This document shows positions 15,238 to 24,023 of a stretch of 64,000 bases of DNA, piece after piece. Position 1 is the first letter of the stretch. Each line of letters starts with the position of its first letter. Below the pieces are notes generated by a model, which saw only the letters and a list, made by a program, of their open reading frames with translations, had not been told where the DNA came from and searched no databases. This stretch comes from Microcaldota archaeon (lineage in GTDB: Archaea > Micrarchaeota > Micrarchaeia > Micrarchaeales > CABMGC01): positions 522,911 through 586,910 of the forward strand of contig JAKASU010000001.1 in NCBI GenBank assembly GCA_021818925.1, read 5' to 3'. Position numbers and translations under genes: made by a program.

Positions 15238-15864
15238 TCACTTCTTTGCCGTCGCCTCGACCTTCGCCTGTTCAGCCCTCGCCTTCGGCTTCGACGCCGG
15301 CTTTTGCTGCGGCTTTGATTTCACGGCCTTCACCGGGTTCCTGATCTTTATCAGCCTCTTCATGTTGTCGGTGAGCGAGGGCGCGTCGGGGTTGGCGAGG
15401 CCGATCTCGACCTTTGCGTACTCTATGTCGCTATGCACTCTTGCTCCCAGACCGTACATTCCCCTGCCCCATGAGAGCGAACCCTTTGAAGGGCTCCTCC
15501 TCTCTATTCTCGTCTTGTTCGCAGAGGCGTGAACTATGTAGAGCGCCTCCTCATCGAGCCCCTTGTTCCTAGAGTTTGCCACGGCGTTCAGCAGCACAAG
15601 CCTTATCTCGCGTGCAGCCTTCACCGGAAACGCCCCCTTCCTTCCACCCAGCTCGTGCCTCGATCCCATGTGCTTGTTGTACTTGTTGAAGAGTATCGGC
15701 CTTTCCACCTTTACTATTCCGTCAATTACCTGCAGTGCCCTGTCAGTCTTGAGGTACCTTATGGCATCGCATACGGCAGAGAGGTCCTTGAAGCTGGCGT
15801 TGATATCGTAACCGTGGGCCAGGGCGATCTGCTCCTTGCCTATGTTGATCGAGTACCTCATCAC
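15238..15864 (-). CDS. rplV: 50S ribosomal protein L22 with a long Lys/Ala tail
   Basis: Large-subunit protein lining the exit tunnel. The core (about residues 1-160) has the archaeal signature HMGSRHELGGRKGAFPVKAA and the tunnel loop ANKTRIERRSPSKGSLSWGRG. After about residue 170 there is a 35-40-residue low-complexity tail rich in Lys, Ala, Pro and Gln (KSKPQQKPASKPKARAEQ), longer than in most archaeal L22. The start overlaps the stop of S19. Confidence 0.94.
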   Translation of the reverse strand: MMRYSINIGKEQIALAHGYDINASFKDLSAVCDAIRYLKTDRALQVIDGIVKVERPILFNKYNKHMGSRHELGGRKGAFPVKAAREIRLVLLNAVANSRNKGLDEEALYIVHASANKTRIERRSPSKGSLSWGRGMYGLGARVHSDIEYAKVEIGLANPDAPSLTDNMKRLIKIRNPVKAVKSKPQQKPASKPKARAEQAKVEATAKK

Positions 15865-16247
15865 TTCACCGCGAGGAACTTGCTTCCTCTTGTTGCCCTA
15901 ATTCCAGGAGCCGAGTGCTGCACGCGCTTTGTCGTGTATGCGAACTCTCCGAGTCTGTGGCCCAGCATCTCCGGACTTATGACTATCTCCTTGAACTCCT
16001 TGCCGTTGTGCACCCCAAATGTCATTCCGACCCACTCCGGCAGTATGACAGCCTCCCTTATCTGCGTCTTTACCGTTCTTCCTGACTTCTTGGCCTCCGC
16101 CGCCTTGGCGATGAGCTCCTTGTATCCTAGGCTCATTCTCTTCAGCGCGCGCCTCTCTCTAGAGGTGACGAGCTTGGAGTAATCCGCTATGCTGAGCTTC
16201 TGGAGCTCCTCCAGGCTCTTGCCTCTAAAACTAAACGTCCTTGCCAT
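15861..16247 (-). CDS. rpsS: 30S ribosomal protein S19
   Basis: Head protein that binds 16S rRNA helices near the A site. The 128-residue product carries the archaeal N-terminal extension (FSFRGKSLEELQKL) and the core motif GVHNGKEFKEIVISPEMLGHRLGEF, shown in part by SPEMLGHRLGEF. The gene starts one base after the L2 stop. Confidence 0.95.
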   Translation of the reverse strand: MARTFSFRGKSLEELQKLSIADYSKLVTSRERRALKRMSLGYKELIAKAAEAKKSGRTVKTQIREAVILPEWVGMTFGVHNGKEFKEIVISPEMLGHRLGEFAYTTKRVQHSAPGIRATRGSKFLAVK

Positions 16248-16248
16248 T

Positions 16249-16968
16249 TTAGTTCCTCTTCTTCCTTCCTACACGCCTTGCTGCTATGTGGCCGACCTTC
16301 GCCCCAGGAGGGGCGTTGCGCGACACCATGCTCGAGGCGCCCTTGTGGTGCTGCTTGCCACCGAACGGATGGTCTACAGGGTTCGCCTTGACTCCACGGT
16401 GGTGGGGCCACGGCGCGTTTATCGCATGATGCATGTAGTGGCTCTTGCCCGCCCGCAGTATCGGCTGCGCGTCCGCGCCTCCTCCTGCTACCACTCCTAT
16501 CTGCGCCCTGCACATCGGACTCATGTCCATTACGCGCTTTGAGGGCAGCAGCAGGCTTACGCTGTCCGCCGAATGCGAAACTACGGTTGCGTAGTTACCT
16601 GCGGCTCTGGCGAGCTTCCCCCCGTCTCCGGGAAGGGACTCTATGTTGTAAACCGGAGTTCCGTCAGGTATCTTCAAGAGAGGGAGTACGCTGCCGAGAG
16701 TTATGTCGGCTGCGGCGCCTTCCTGTATTCTTGACCCGACGCGTATGCCCTCCGGCGCAATGAATATCGTCTCGGAGTTGTCCTCGTAGATGACCTTCAT
16801 CAACGGCGCGCTGTGCCCGGGGTCGTCTATGAACTCCATTACTTCGCCTGTTATCTTGGATTCCGTCTTTATGCTTCCGAATGTCACATCTGCCTTGAAG
16901 GTGTTGGGAGGCTTCCTGAAGGCATTGGTGCCTCTGCCCCTTCTCTGCTGGTGTAGATTCTTACCCAT
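16249..16968 (-). CDS. rplB: 50S ribosomal protein L2
   Basis: Core large-subunit protein needed for peptidyl-transferase centre assembly. The 239-residue product has FIDDPGHSAPLMKV near residues 46-60 and the conserved C-terminal MHHAINAPWPHHRGVKANPVDHPFGG, of which NPVDHPFGGKQHH contains the essential histidine region. It lies between L23 and S19, as usual. Confidence 0.96.
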   Translation of the reverse strand: MGKNLHQQRRGRGTNAFRKPPNTFKADVTFGSIKTESKITGEVMEFIDDPGHSAPLMKVIYEDNSETIFIAPEGIRVGSRIQEGAAADITLGSVLPLLKIPDGTPVYNIESLPGDGGKLARAAGNYATVVSHSADSVSLLLPSKRVMDMSPMCRAQIGVVAGGGADAQPILRAGKSHYMHHAINAPWPHHRGVKANPVDHPFGGKQHHKGASSMVSRNAPPGAKVGHIAARRVGRKKRN

Positions 16969-16979
16969 TCATTTCACCT

Positions 16980-17231
16980 TTACACTAGCTTCAGCTTGAG
17001 AGCTATGTCGCTCGCCTTGAACTCCTTTCTTATCCTTATGTAGGCCCTCTTCCTGTTCCTCGGCTCTATCTCAACGTTAACCTTGTCAACCTTTACCTTG
17101 AACATGTCCTCGAACTCCTTCCTTATCTGGGTCTTGTTCGATCTAGTGTCCACCATGAACGTGACCACGTTGTTCCTCTCGATCATGTTTATCGCCTTCT
17201 CCGTTGCTATTGGATACATTAGCACGCTCAT
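16980..17231 (-). CDS. rplW: 50S ribosomal protein L23
   Basis: Exit-site protein and docking point for SRP. The 83-residue product has YPIATEKAINMIERNN at the N-terminus and KTQIRKEFEDMFKVKVDKVN, the RNA-binding beta-alpha-beta core. It is archaeal in length and lies between L4 and L2. Confidence 0.94.
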   Translation of the reverse strand: MSVLMYPIATEKAINMIERNNVVTFMVDTRSNKTQIRKEFEDMFKVKVDKVNVEIEPRNRKRAYIRIRKEFKASDIALKLKLV

Positions 17232-17235
17232 CCGA

Positions 17236-18045
17236 TCACTTATTCCTGTTCACCGCCGACTTGCTTATCCCGTCCACGACAGATTCGACAGCCGCTTCGG
17301 ACCAAACCGTGAGCCTTGGCCTCCCTCCCGGCGCGAGTTTCGCGACCTTCAGCCTGTCAACTTCAAGCACGTCGACTCCGGGGATGTTCCTGCCGGCCCT
17401 CTCGACGCTCTTCGAGTCCTTTGCGACTATGAGCACGCTGTTCCTGAAATATCTCCTCCTGCTCCTTCTCCTGTTATTGAGGCTCAACCTCGGTGAGTGC
17501 GATCTTTCCAGGTCTTCCGAGAGCCCGAGCGCGCCGAAAACCTTGAGCAGGTCCTTGGTCCTGCCTATCTTCTCTATCTGCGCAGACACGACTATCGGCA
17601 GCGGCTCCTTCTGGTAAGCGTATGACTGTTTTATCAGCGTGGCATTCCCGGTTCCGCCTACCGCGCTCGAGATCGCTTTCGCGTACTCCTTTCTGTTTAT
17701 CCTCTCTACTATCGTCTTCTCGACCTTGTGCGGATGCGCGCGCCTTCCCTTTACCGACGAAGGTATCTTCCTTACGTCCCCGGAGCCGCCCTTCGCAAGC
17801 CTCTGCCTCGGCCTGGGAGGCCTCCCGGTGTGCCTCTGCGTCCTGTATGTGCCGTATCTGCCGGTATACGATGCCGAGGTGTCCATTCCAGCAAGCAGGT
17901 AGTGGCCCTGCGGCTGGTACTCGGCGCTCTGCTCTGCGAGCAGCGCACGCTTCACTATGTCCTCGTTGAACGCGGTGCCGAAGACCTCTGGCAGGGCTAT
18001 CTTTTTCTCGACCTTGCCGTCAGTTTGATAAACATTCGCTTCCAT
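17236..18045 (-). CDS. rplD: 50S ribosomal protein L4
   Basis: Exit-tunnel protein; archaeal L4 is longer than the bacterial form and this one has 269 residues. Signatures: GRYGTYRTQRHTGRPPRPRQ in the tunnel loop (cut here to TGRPPRPRQRLAKGG), KVEKTIVERINRKE and a C-terminal LAPGGRPRLTVW. The frame extends upstream to 18078, but the ATG at 18045 begins the conserved N-terminus (MEANVYQ) and lies one base after the L3 stop, so it is preferred. Confidence 0.94.
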   Translation of the reverse strand: MEANVYQTDGKVEKKIALPEVFGTAFNEDIVKRALLAEQSAEYQPQGHYLLAGMDTSASYTGRYGTYRTQRHTGRPPRPRQRLAKGGSGDVRKIPSSVKGRRAHPHKVEKTIVERINRKEYAKAISSAVGGTGNATLIKQSYAYQKEPLPIVVSAQIEKIGRTKDLLKVFGALGLSEDLERSHSPRLSLNNRRRSRRRYFRNSVLIVAKDSKSVERAGRNIPGVDVLEVDRLKVAKLAPGGRPRLTVWSEAAVESVVDGISKSAVNRNK

Positions 18046-18046
18046 A

Positions 18047-19027
18047 TCAGGCACCCTGTTTTGATTCCAGTGACACATACGTTAGCTTTGGCGCTACGGG
18101 CTTCCTGCTCGGCCTCAGTGCCTTTCTTATCCTCAACAGCCTCTTCGCCGGGCCCGGAATGGAACCGTCGATTAGCAGATAATCGTTCCTTATGTTACCG
18201 AAGTTCAGGAAGCCGCCTCGTGGCGTTACCGCCTCCGCATCCTGCGCTGTGCCTATCTTCAGCACGCGCTTGTTAAGATCTGTCCTGTAGTTGAACCCCA
18301 TGTGGCCTGCCTGCGGGACGGAGAACATGACCTTCGGGGGGTGCCAAGCTCCCAGGCTTCCGACGTGCCTTACCTTTCCTGTTGCTTTGTGGAACTGCCT
18401 CGCTACGTGGAACCTGTGCACCGGGCCCTCCCATCCCTTGCCCTTGGACACGGATATCACGTCTATGAAATCTCCGTTGGCGAGGACCTCTCCTAGTTTG
18501 AGCTCCTTGCCGATAATCTTCTCGATGAACGCCAGCTTGCTTGCAACGTCCTTGCCTCCAACTGGGATCTCAAACCTGAGCGTCTTCTTTATCCCTATTC
18601 CGAGCGATCCTGGATCAGCGAACGCGAGAGCGGTTACGTCACTGTACGTCGATGCGCCCTTCTTGAGCTCCTCGATCTTCGGCACCTTCGCATCCTTTAT
18701 GCCGACCTTCTGGGCGGTGGCCGCGTCATAAGTTTCTGCCACCGGCTGGCTGTAGAGGTACTTCTTCCCGTACGCCCTTGCCCCGTACACGAAGATCTTC
18801 GGCAGCACCACGGCTGTGACTGCGCGCATCACCTCCTGGCCCTTGGTGTGCGACTGCGAGTCGTCTATCATCATCACGTGGGTCATGCCGACCTTGAACG
18901 CGAGAAGCGACTGCACTGACGGCTCTGCTGTGGCGGGCCAGTTCCTCACTCTTGGAAGTAGCCTCTTGGCCATTCTGTGTGGCCAGTACTCTAGGGATCC
19001 TTTGTGGGAACCTTGTCTGTGAGCCAT
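18047..19027 (-). CDS. rplC: 50S ribosomal protein L3
   Basis: First gene of the ribosomal cluster; binds the 3' domain of 23S rRNA near the peptidyl-transferase centre. The product of 326 residues starts MAHRQGSHKGSLEYWPHRMA, typical of archaeal L3, and has SKGKGWEGPVHRFHV and GSLGAWHPPKVMF in the core. An in-frame start at 19093 would add 22 unconserved residues and is rejected. A TATA box about 85 bases upstream predicts a leader of roughly 55-60 bases. Confidence 0.95.
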   Translation of the reverse strand: MAHRQGSHKGSLEYWPHRMAKRLLPRVRNWPATAEPSVQSLLAFKVGMTHVMMIDDSQSHTKGQEVMRAVTAVVLPKIFVYGARAYGKKYLYSQPVAETYDAATAQKVGIKDAKVPKIEELKKGASTYSDVTALAFADPGSLGIGIKKTLRFEIPVGGKDVASKLAFIEKIIGKELKLGEVLANGDFIDVISVSKGKGWEGPVHRFHVARQFHKATGKVRHVGSLGAWHPPKVMFSVPQAGHMGFNYRTDLNKRVLKIGTAQDAEAVTPRGGFLNFGNIRNDYLLIDGSIPGPAKRLLRIRKALRPSRKPVAPKLTYVSLESKQGA

Positions 19028-19107
19028 GCTGATGCACCTTAAAATGAGCGCAGTTACAAAGGCGAGTCCTGAGCGCCTAAATAACGTTAACAATAGGCTG
19101 ATTTAGC

Positions 19108-19115
19108 TTTATAAA
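19108..19115 (-). promoter_or_regulatory. TATA box of the ribosomal protein cluster
   Basis: The palindrome TTTATAAA lies in the gap upstream of L3. Transcription would start near 19085, leaving a leader of about 58 bases, long for this window, where most transcripts look leaderless. That leaves room for autoregulation, but I see no clear fold. Confidence 0.6.
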
Positions 19116-19179
19116 AGTGTTGGAAAGGGGGTGTTTGCGGAAGTAAAGCCGGAGTTTTAAAAGAGGGCGAACTAGAGGG

Positions 19180-19389
19180 TCAGTAGGGGTGGGAATATGT
19201 TGCTGTCTTGCGCTTTTGGGGAGCTCTCTTTTGAGGAAGGTTTGACTCGGGGATGCGGCGCAGGGCTTTGAATATCTCAATCTCTGTTTTCGTCCTCATC
19301 ACTCTGTCTATGATGGCATCGTCTGAAGCTATTGCCGTTCTTGGCTTCTGCTCCTGGTTGCCTGACGTTTTTGCATCGCCTAGACTCAT
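19180..19389 (-). CDS. Possible small basic protein (69 aa)
   Basis: I do not recognise it. The frame starts at an ATG preceded by GGTG four bases upstream, matching other ribosome-binding sites here, and encodes a charged, probably unfolded protein with a short helix (DRVMRTKTEIEIFKALRRI) and a basic tail. It lies between Pcc1 and L3 on the same strand. Support is the ribosome-binding site and the lack of another explanation for the gap; it may be spurious. Confidence 0.35.
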   Translation of the reverse strand: MSLGDAKTSGNQEQKPRTAIASDDAIIDRVMRTKTEIEIFKALRRIPESNLPQKRAPQKRKTATYSHPY

Positions 19390-19439
19390 CGCACCATCTT
19401 TTGAGACATTGCCGATTCTGGCTATTTATACTTTGTGTG

Positions 19440-19676
19440 CTACTTTGTTAAAAGGGATCCGACGTCTCCAACGACCTTTAGCTGCTTTACCGCGCTTGAA
19501 ACAGATGCCAGAAGCGCGACCGGATCGTCAGCCTCCACCCTTATCTCTACGCTGTCATTTGTGGCTTTGAAAGATACGCTGCCCCTCTTGTATCTCTCCC
19601 CCTTGCCGACTATCTTGACATAGTCTCTTGCTCTTGGCCCAAGCTTGAGCTTAAGAATAGCGTCGGGCACGCGCAC
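19440..19676 (-). CDS. KEOPS complex subunit Pcc1
   Basis: Pcc1 dimerises the KEOPS complex, which makes the t6A37 modification of ANN-decoding tRNAs. The 78-residue product shows the family fold: an N-terminal beta hairpin with RGSVSFKATNDSVEIRVEA, then ADDPVALLASVSSAVKQLKVVGDV, the helix that contacts Kae1. It begins three bases after the L15e stop. The other KEOPS subunits (Kae1, Bud32, Cgi121) are not in this window. Confidence 0.8.
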   Translation of the reverse strand: MRVPDAILKLKLGPRARDYVKIVGKGERYKRGSVSFKATNDSVEIRVEADDPVALLASVSSAVKQLKVVGDVGSLLTK

Positions 19677-19678
19677 AC

Positions 19679-20254
19679 CTAATCCTTTCGCCTGCTCATT
19701 CCCTGAGTGACGCTGGGCCTGTTCCTCGTGGTCCCGAACCCTTTGTCGATAAGACCTCTGAATTTCTTGCCCGCGCTCGTGAGACCGCGTACGGCTCTTC
19801 CACGCTGCGCCACCACCGCTGCGTAACCGGGATCGCTAAGCACCGAGGGATGTGTCCTGTCGAGCAGGATGACCTCGAAGAACTTGTAGTTGCCGTCCTC
19901 TCCGACAAAATAGGAGTTGAGCACCTCGCAGTTTGCGAACCTGTTAGAGGCGCGTTCCTCGGCCCTTGCCTGAAGCGACTTCCTGAATGCGTAAAATCTT
20001 CCTGATTTTGAGGGCTTCCTGCCCGCCTGTATCTTCCTCCTCTTGCTCAGCCCCCTGTCGACCCTGACCCTGGCTATTATCACCCCCTGCTTGGCCTTGT
20101 AGCCAAGAGCTCTTGCCCTCGCAACGTTGGTGGGCTTATCTACGCGGGCTACGGGCGACTGTGCCCTCCATGACGCTATGCGTTGCTTCAGCTGCGTGGA
20201 TCTCGTCTTGTAGCTGTGCTGGAACGACTTGTTTATGTATCCGTAACCGCCCAT
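19679..20254 (-). CDS. 50S ribosomal protein L15e
   Basis: Archaeal/eukaryotic large-subunit protein. The 191-residue product has RVDKPTNVARARALGYKAKQG near residues 37-58 (core: TNVARARALGYKAK), RGLSKRRKIQAGRKPSK, and LNSYFVGEDGNYKFFEVILLDRTHP, typical of L15e. It sits between PriS and Pcc1, an arrangement also common to archaeal exosome-KEOPS neighbourhoods. Confidence 0.94.
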   Translation of the reverse strand: MGGYGYINKSFQHSYKTRSTQLKQRIASWRAQSPVARVDKPTNVARARALGYKAKQGVIIARVRVDRGLSKRRKIQAGRKPSKSGRFYAFRKSLQARAEERASNRFANCEVLNSYFVGEDGNYKFFEVILLDRTHPSVLSDPGYAAVVAQRGRAVRGLTSAGKKFRGLIDKGFGTTRNRPSVTQGMSRRKD

Positions 20255-20290
20255 GTTTACACCGAGAGAATACGACTTGCTCGCTGAATC

Positions 20291-21448
20291 TCAGTTGCTA
20301 TTAAGTATATCTGCCAACCCCTTTAAATACAAATAGGTTGCCGCGTATGCTGGCAGTTCGAGTGTCTCGTTCTTGTAGGGCCCGAACTCCCTCCCGTTTA
20401 TCGAAAGCTTGTATCTTGAGTCGACGCGAACCTTGAGCTCTCCTGTCTTGAAGGCGACGGCGCCCTTCATCGGGTCGAATATCTCTAGAGCGGCAAGAGA
20501 GGGCACCTTTTTAGCCGCCAGCCCTGTGCCCCCGTGTATGCTGTTCGGGAGTCGCATAAGATGGGAAGGATCATTTGTCACCCCCTTGTCTATCCTGTTG
20601 CCCTGGTTGATTATCTGCCTGTTCAACAGGTTGACAAGAACTTCTTTCCTGTTTGGTATTGGATGAAAGTCCCAGTTGCCCTGGTTTATGTCCTTCCTCA
20701 CCGCCTCTATGTTCCTAAATATCCATGAAGCCGTAGTCTTGTCGATCCCGAGGGATGTTAGGTCTCCTTTGCTGCTTGCCGCGTTGAGAAATGCATGTGC
20801 CACTTTGCCCCTCCATCCTCCGTCGCTTGGCCTGGGACCCATCTGCTTCTCGTGCCTTGGGTCGATGCGCACAGTGTAGAAGAAGGCATCATAGTCGGGC
20901 TCGTTGCCGAAGATGTAGCTGCTTATCTCTTCGCGCGCAGGCTTATCGAGTGAGAGCACGCTTTCCTTGTGCACATGCACGTGGTAGCCGCGGTTGCCGC
21001 TGAAGTTGATCTCCATCTCCTTGGTGGAGAACCCGAAGTCCGGAACGAGGAAGTTCTCTATGAGCTTGATCACCTCTTCCTTTGCAGCGTCAAGGCACTT
21101 GTCGCAAGACCATTCCTTGCCGTGCTCTATCCTGCACGGCAGCTTGACTATGTCTCCTGCATCGATATCAAACCTGAGCTCGGAGCCCAGCCACTCCTTC
21201 TTGTCCATCGGGGCTTCGGGATGTTTGTAATAAGCGGCTGAATAGTCAACGTGGAGCGGTGCGGTGTCGATAAGGTACGCGCGCAGTTCGCTGTCATTCC
21301 TGAACACAGTATGCCTTACTGCAATCCTGTTAGCGAAGCTGCCGAACCCGAACTCCCTCTCCGCAATCCTCTCTGGTGCGATGCTGCCAATGTTTTTGTA
21401 GTAGTCCTTTATGTAACTTGAGACTGTTTTGTTGCCGAAATCCGACAT
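20291..21448 (-). CDS. priS: DNA primase catalytic subunit PriS
   Basis: Archaeal-eukaryotic small primase subunit that synthesises primers for replication. The 385-residue protein carries the catalytic acid motif LRFDIDAGD near residues 91-99, a zinc-binding segment with CDKCLDAAKEE, the GNRGYHVHVH motif near 150, and PRHEKQMGPRPSDGG. A leaderless promoter (TTTAAGCTTAA about 32 bases before the ATG) supports the start. The large subunit PriL is not in the window; a PriX-like subunit is at the window start. Confidence 0.93.
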   Translation of the reverse strand: MSDFGNKTVSSYIKDYYKNIGSIAPERIAEREFGFGSFANRIAVRHTVFRNDSELRAYLIDTAPLHVDYSAAYYKHPEAPMDKKEWLGSELRFDIDAGDIVKLPCRIEHGKEWSCDKCLDAAKEEVIKLIENFLVPDFGFSTKEMEINFSGNRGYHVHVHKESVLSLDKPAREEISSYIFGNEPDYDAFFYTVRIDPRHEKQMGPRPSDGGWRGKVAHAFLNAASSKGDLTSLGIDKTTASWIFRNIEAVRKDINQGNWDFHPIPNRKEVLVNLLNRQIINQGNRIDKGVTNDPSHLMRLPNSIHGGTGLAAKKVPSLAALEIFDPMKGAVAFKTGELKVRVDSRYKLSINGREFGPYKNETLELPAYAATYLYLKGLADILNSN

Positions 21449-21474
21449 AATTAGCTTCCTATTATGTTACAGCG

Positions 21475-21485
21475 TTTAAGCTTAA
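21475..21485 (-). promoter_or_regulatory. Palindromic TATA-like box upstream of priS
   Basis: TTTAAGCTTAA is centred 32 bases before the priS ATG, predicting a start of transcription about six bases before the ATG. The same palindrome occurs at 37714-37725 before the DUF92 gene. Confidence 0.6.
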
Positions 21486-21554
21486 TAGCAGTTGCGTCAA
21501 GTGATTTAACGGGAACGTATTTAAAAGAGGAAAACCGATACGGACAGCGATCGG

Positions 21555-22163
21555 ATGATATTTGTAGACAATGAAAGCGTGAATCTTGACCCTAGAAGCC
21601 TGGTCTCCTTGGGGGCCGTTGAGTACGAGAGGCACAGCAACACGTTTTATGAGGAGTGCAGGGTGCCTGAGGGCATGCAAATAAGCGAAGGAGCGCTGAA
21701 GATAAATGGATTCACGGTTGAGCAGGTCACGGACCCTAACAAGCAGGGCCTCGGGACGCTGATGCTGCATTTCTGCGACTGGACAAAATCAGTAGAAGAG
21801 GTAACGCTTGCGGGAGAGAACGTGGGATACTTCGATATGAGGGGCATCACGGACAGCCTTGGAAAGTTCGGCATAGAGAACGTGTTCGGACACAGGTCTG
21901 TGGATCTGCACACGGTGATGCGCAAATTCCATGAGGTGAACGGCTTCCAGATTCCGATAAAGGGGAAGCACGATGACATCTCGCTTGACTACGCGCTTGA
22001 GTTTGTGGGCATGCCGAAAGAGCCAATGCCGCACAATGGGCTTACCGGAGCAAAGCTTGAGGCTGAGGTCTACTCGAGGCTCCAGAGAGGGAGCGGACTG
22101 TTTGAGGAGTACGCGAAACACCAGGTATCTGAGAAGGTGGCCAAGGCAAAGATACGCGTCTGA
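21555..22163 (+). CDS. DEDDh-type 3'-5' exonuclease fold lacking the last catalytic Asp
   Basis: A 202-residue protein with the RNase T/DnaQ fold. Exo I is VDNES (D5, E7), Exo II is NVGYFDMRG (D94), and the last motif is PHNGLTGAKLEAE, in which His160 is kept but the Asp expected five residues later is Gly165. Active family members need all four acids, so the enzyme may be inactive, use another residue (Asp140/141 or Glu169 are nearby) or act as a nucleic-acid binder. A TATA box (TATTTAAAA) lies about 35 bases upstream. It is followed by pth2 on the same strand. Confidence 0.75.
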   Translation: MIFVDNESVNLDPRSLVSLGAVEYERHSNTFYEECRVPEGMQISEGALKINGFTVEQVTDPNKQGLGTLMLHFCDWTKSVEEVTLAGENVGYFDMRGITDSLGKFGIENVFGHRSVDLHTVMRKFHEVNGFQIPIKGKHDDISLDYALEFVGMPKEPMPHNGLTGAKLEAEVYSRLQRGSGLFEEYAKHQVSEKVAKAKIRV

Positions 22164-22199
22164 TCCTCCTGAAAGTAATAAAATACCTGAGTGCAGACT

Positions 22200-22562
22200 A
22201 TGAACATGGATGATGTCAAGCAGGTCATCGTGGTAAGGAAGGACCTTAAGATGGGTACCGGCAAGCTCGCGGCTCAGGTCGCACACGCGTCGATGCTGAG
22301 CTACTCAGAGGCATTGAAGAGGGACAAGGAGATAACGAAGGCTTGGTTCGATAGCGGTCAGAAGAAGATTGTGCTTGAGGGAGATGATGAGAAGATGCTT
22401 GAGAAACTTTACAAAGCATTCCAGTACGAAAAAGTGCCGTGCGCGCTGGTCGATGATGCTGGACTCACGCAACTGCCGCCTGGAACAACGACCGCGCTTG
22501 GGATAGGACCTGATCTTGCGGCTAAGATAGACAAGTTTACAAAACCGCTTAAGTTGTTATAG
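22200..22562 (+). CDS. Peptidyl-tRNA hydrolase, archaeal type (Pth2)
   Basis: Releases tRNA from peptidyl-tRNA that drops off the ribosome. The 120-residue protein contains VKQVIVVRKDLKMGTGKLAAQVAHAS, with the active-site KMGTGKLAAQVAHA, and ends with QLPPGTTTALGIGP, both diagnostic. A GTG at 22191 is in frame, but the ATG at 22200 fits the family length and follows an A/T-rich promoter-like stretch. The stop abuts the convergent WecB-like gene. Confidence 0.95.
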   Translation: MNMDDVKQVIVVRKDLKMGTGKLAAQVAHASMLSYSEALKRDKEITKAWFDSGQKKIVLEGDDEKMLEKLYKAFQYEKVPCALVDDAGLTQLPPGTTTALGIGPDLAAKIDKFTKPLKLL

Positions 22563-24008
22563 CTAGAGATAGTCAAGTTTGTGCTCTTCTTTCCAAAGAC
22601 TCAATCTTCCGTGCAGCCACGGGTAAAAGTCGAAATTGCCGTTTTCGAATTTATTGCTAAGTATGCCAACGATCTTTTTGGACACCTCGCCTGGCCTTCC
22701 GTATATTTGTTTCTTCTTTTTTAGCTGTATTCCTAGATCACCGTCTCTTTTGTATGCCTCTTCGATGATCGGTAGCATCCAATCTTTGCTCACAGGGGGC
22801 GCCAGAATGTTGCTTTTTGATTCGAAAACGGTTTCTGGCCTGTCTGTGTTTAATCTCACTGTAAGCGAAAGCACCTTTGAGAAGTAAAGCAGCTCTTCTT
22901 GCATCGATCCTGAATCGGTAAGCTCGGCCCAGCAGTGGCCGCTATCAAGGAACTCTATAACATGGGCATATTCTTTCCACAGCGGAGTTACCATGAATTT
23001 GTCAGGGTAGTTAGTCTGAAGCAGTTTGAGCCTGTTCTCAAGACCGTAGTTCTTGATTGCGGCATTGGTAGCGGTAAGCATGACAAGAACAAGCTTGTGA
23101 TCCGTATCCTTCACCAGGTGCTCTATGGTGCTAAGCACTGATTTGAATCTTCGTTGTGTGAGATTTTCCCTTCTGTGGATATCGATTCTCATCCACTCTC
23201 CTGATTCCAACCGCGGATACATATCAAAGATGCTGCGTTCTGCGTGCTCTTTTCTCTTGAGCTTAATTGCATCAACCACAGAGTTACCGACGACAAATAC
23301 ATCCTCTTCAGGATATCCCTCATTAATCAGGTTGTTGCGGTTCAGTTTTGTAGGTGCAAAGAAATATTTCGTCCCTGCAGAGCTGACCCATGTATCTATC
23401 TGCTCTGGGAACGGTTCCTCTCGTGCTCTGAACCATCTGCCATAGAGTTGCGCGCTGATGAATTCCTTGACGCGTTCTTTTGACGGTTTGTGATCAACAT
23501 TTATTTTTTTCATGGCTTCGGGAGCCATAGACCTGAGCCCTGCTTCGTTCTGCCCCACTTTCATTCCAAGTCCAAACACCCATGCAAGGCTGCCTATACC
23601 TGCAACGAGAGTGTCTCCGTGAACTATCGGCAGCATGTCTCTTCCGTTAGAGTAGGTTTTGCTGCAGTATCTGCCGAAGTAACCTAGTTTTATCATCAAC
23701 TCGCTTGCTTTTTCGAGAAGATCGCCGCGTACCTGCAGGTCTGCGCACATGAACTTTTCGAGGCTGAATTCTTTTATCCCAAACCCAAGAACCTCGTCGT
23801 AATGCTGACCCGTATTGATTATCAGCACGGGAAGTCCTTCTTTTGCGGCTTCTGCTACAAGCGGAGCTTGTTTGTAAAAATCGGGTTTTGTCGCTGTGAC
23901 CACTGCTATGACAGGAGCTCTCTGTTTCCGTGCTTGAGCAAATATGCTGTCAAGAAGCTTCTTGTTTATCTTTATCGGAAGATACTTCACATCGACTTTG
24001 AAATCCAT
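22563..24008 (-). CDS. UDP-N-acetylglucosamine 2-epimerase family protein (WecB-like)
   Basis: Likely interconverts UDP-GlcNAc and UDP-ManNAc, or a related sugar nucleotide, for surface glycans. The 481-residue protein is longer than usual (about 370) because of an N-terminal extension and insertions. Family features: VTATKPDFYKQAPL, LIINTGQHYDEVLG, VVHGDT-type PIVHGDTLVAGIGSLAW, and DIHRRENLT in the middle. In the C-terminal half ELTDSGSMQEE matches the family SDSGG-type nucleotide site. The gene and the following cupin are visibly richer in A/T than the flanks, suggesting acquisition. Confidence 0.8.
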   Translation of the reverse strand: MDFKVDVKYLPIKINKKLLDSIFAQARKQRAPVIAVVTATKPDFYKQAPLVAEAAKEGLPVLIINTGQHYDEVLGFGIKEFSLEKFMCADLQVRGDLLEKASELMIKLGYFGRYCSKTYSNGRDMLPIVHGDTLVAGIGSLAWVFGLGMKVGQNEAGLRSMAPEAMKKINVDHKPSKERVKEFISAQLYGRWFRAREEPFPEQIDTWVSSAGTKYFFAPTKLNRNNLINEGYPEEDVFVVGNSVVDAIKLKRKEHAERSIFDMYPRLESGEWMRIDIHRRENLTQRRFKSVLSTIEHLVKDTDHKLVLVMLTATNAAIKNYGLENRLKLLQTNYPDKFMVTPLWKEYAHVIEFLDSGHCWAELTDSGSMQEELLYFSKVLSLTVRLNTDRPETVFESKSNILAPPVSKDWMLPIIEEAYKRDGDLGIQLKKKKQIYGRPGEVSKKIVGILSNKFENGNFDFYPWLHGRLSLWKEEHKLDYL

Positions 24009-24023
24009 CTCAACACGTCCCCT

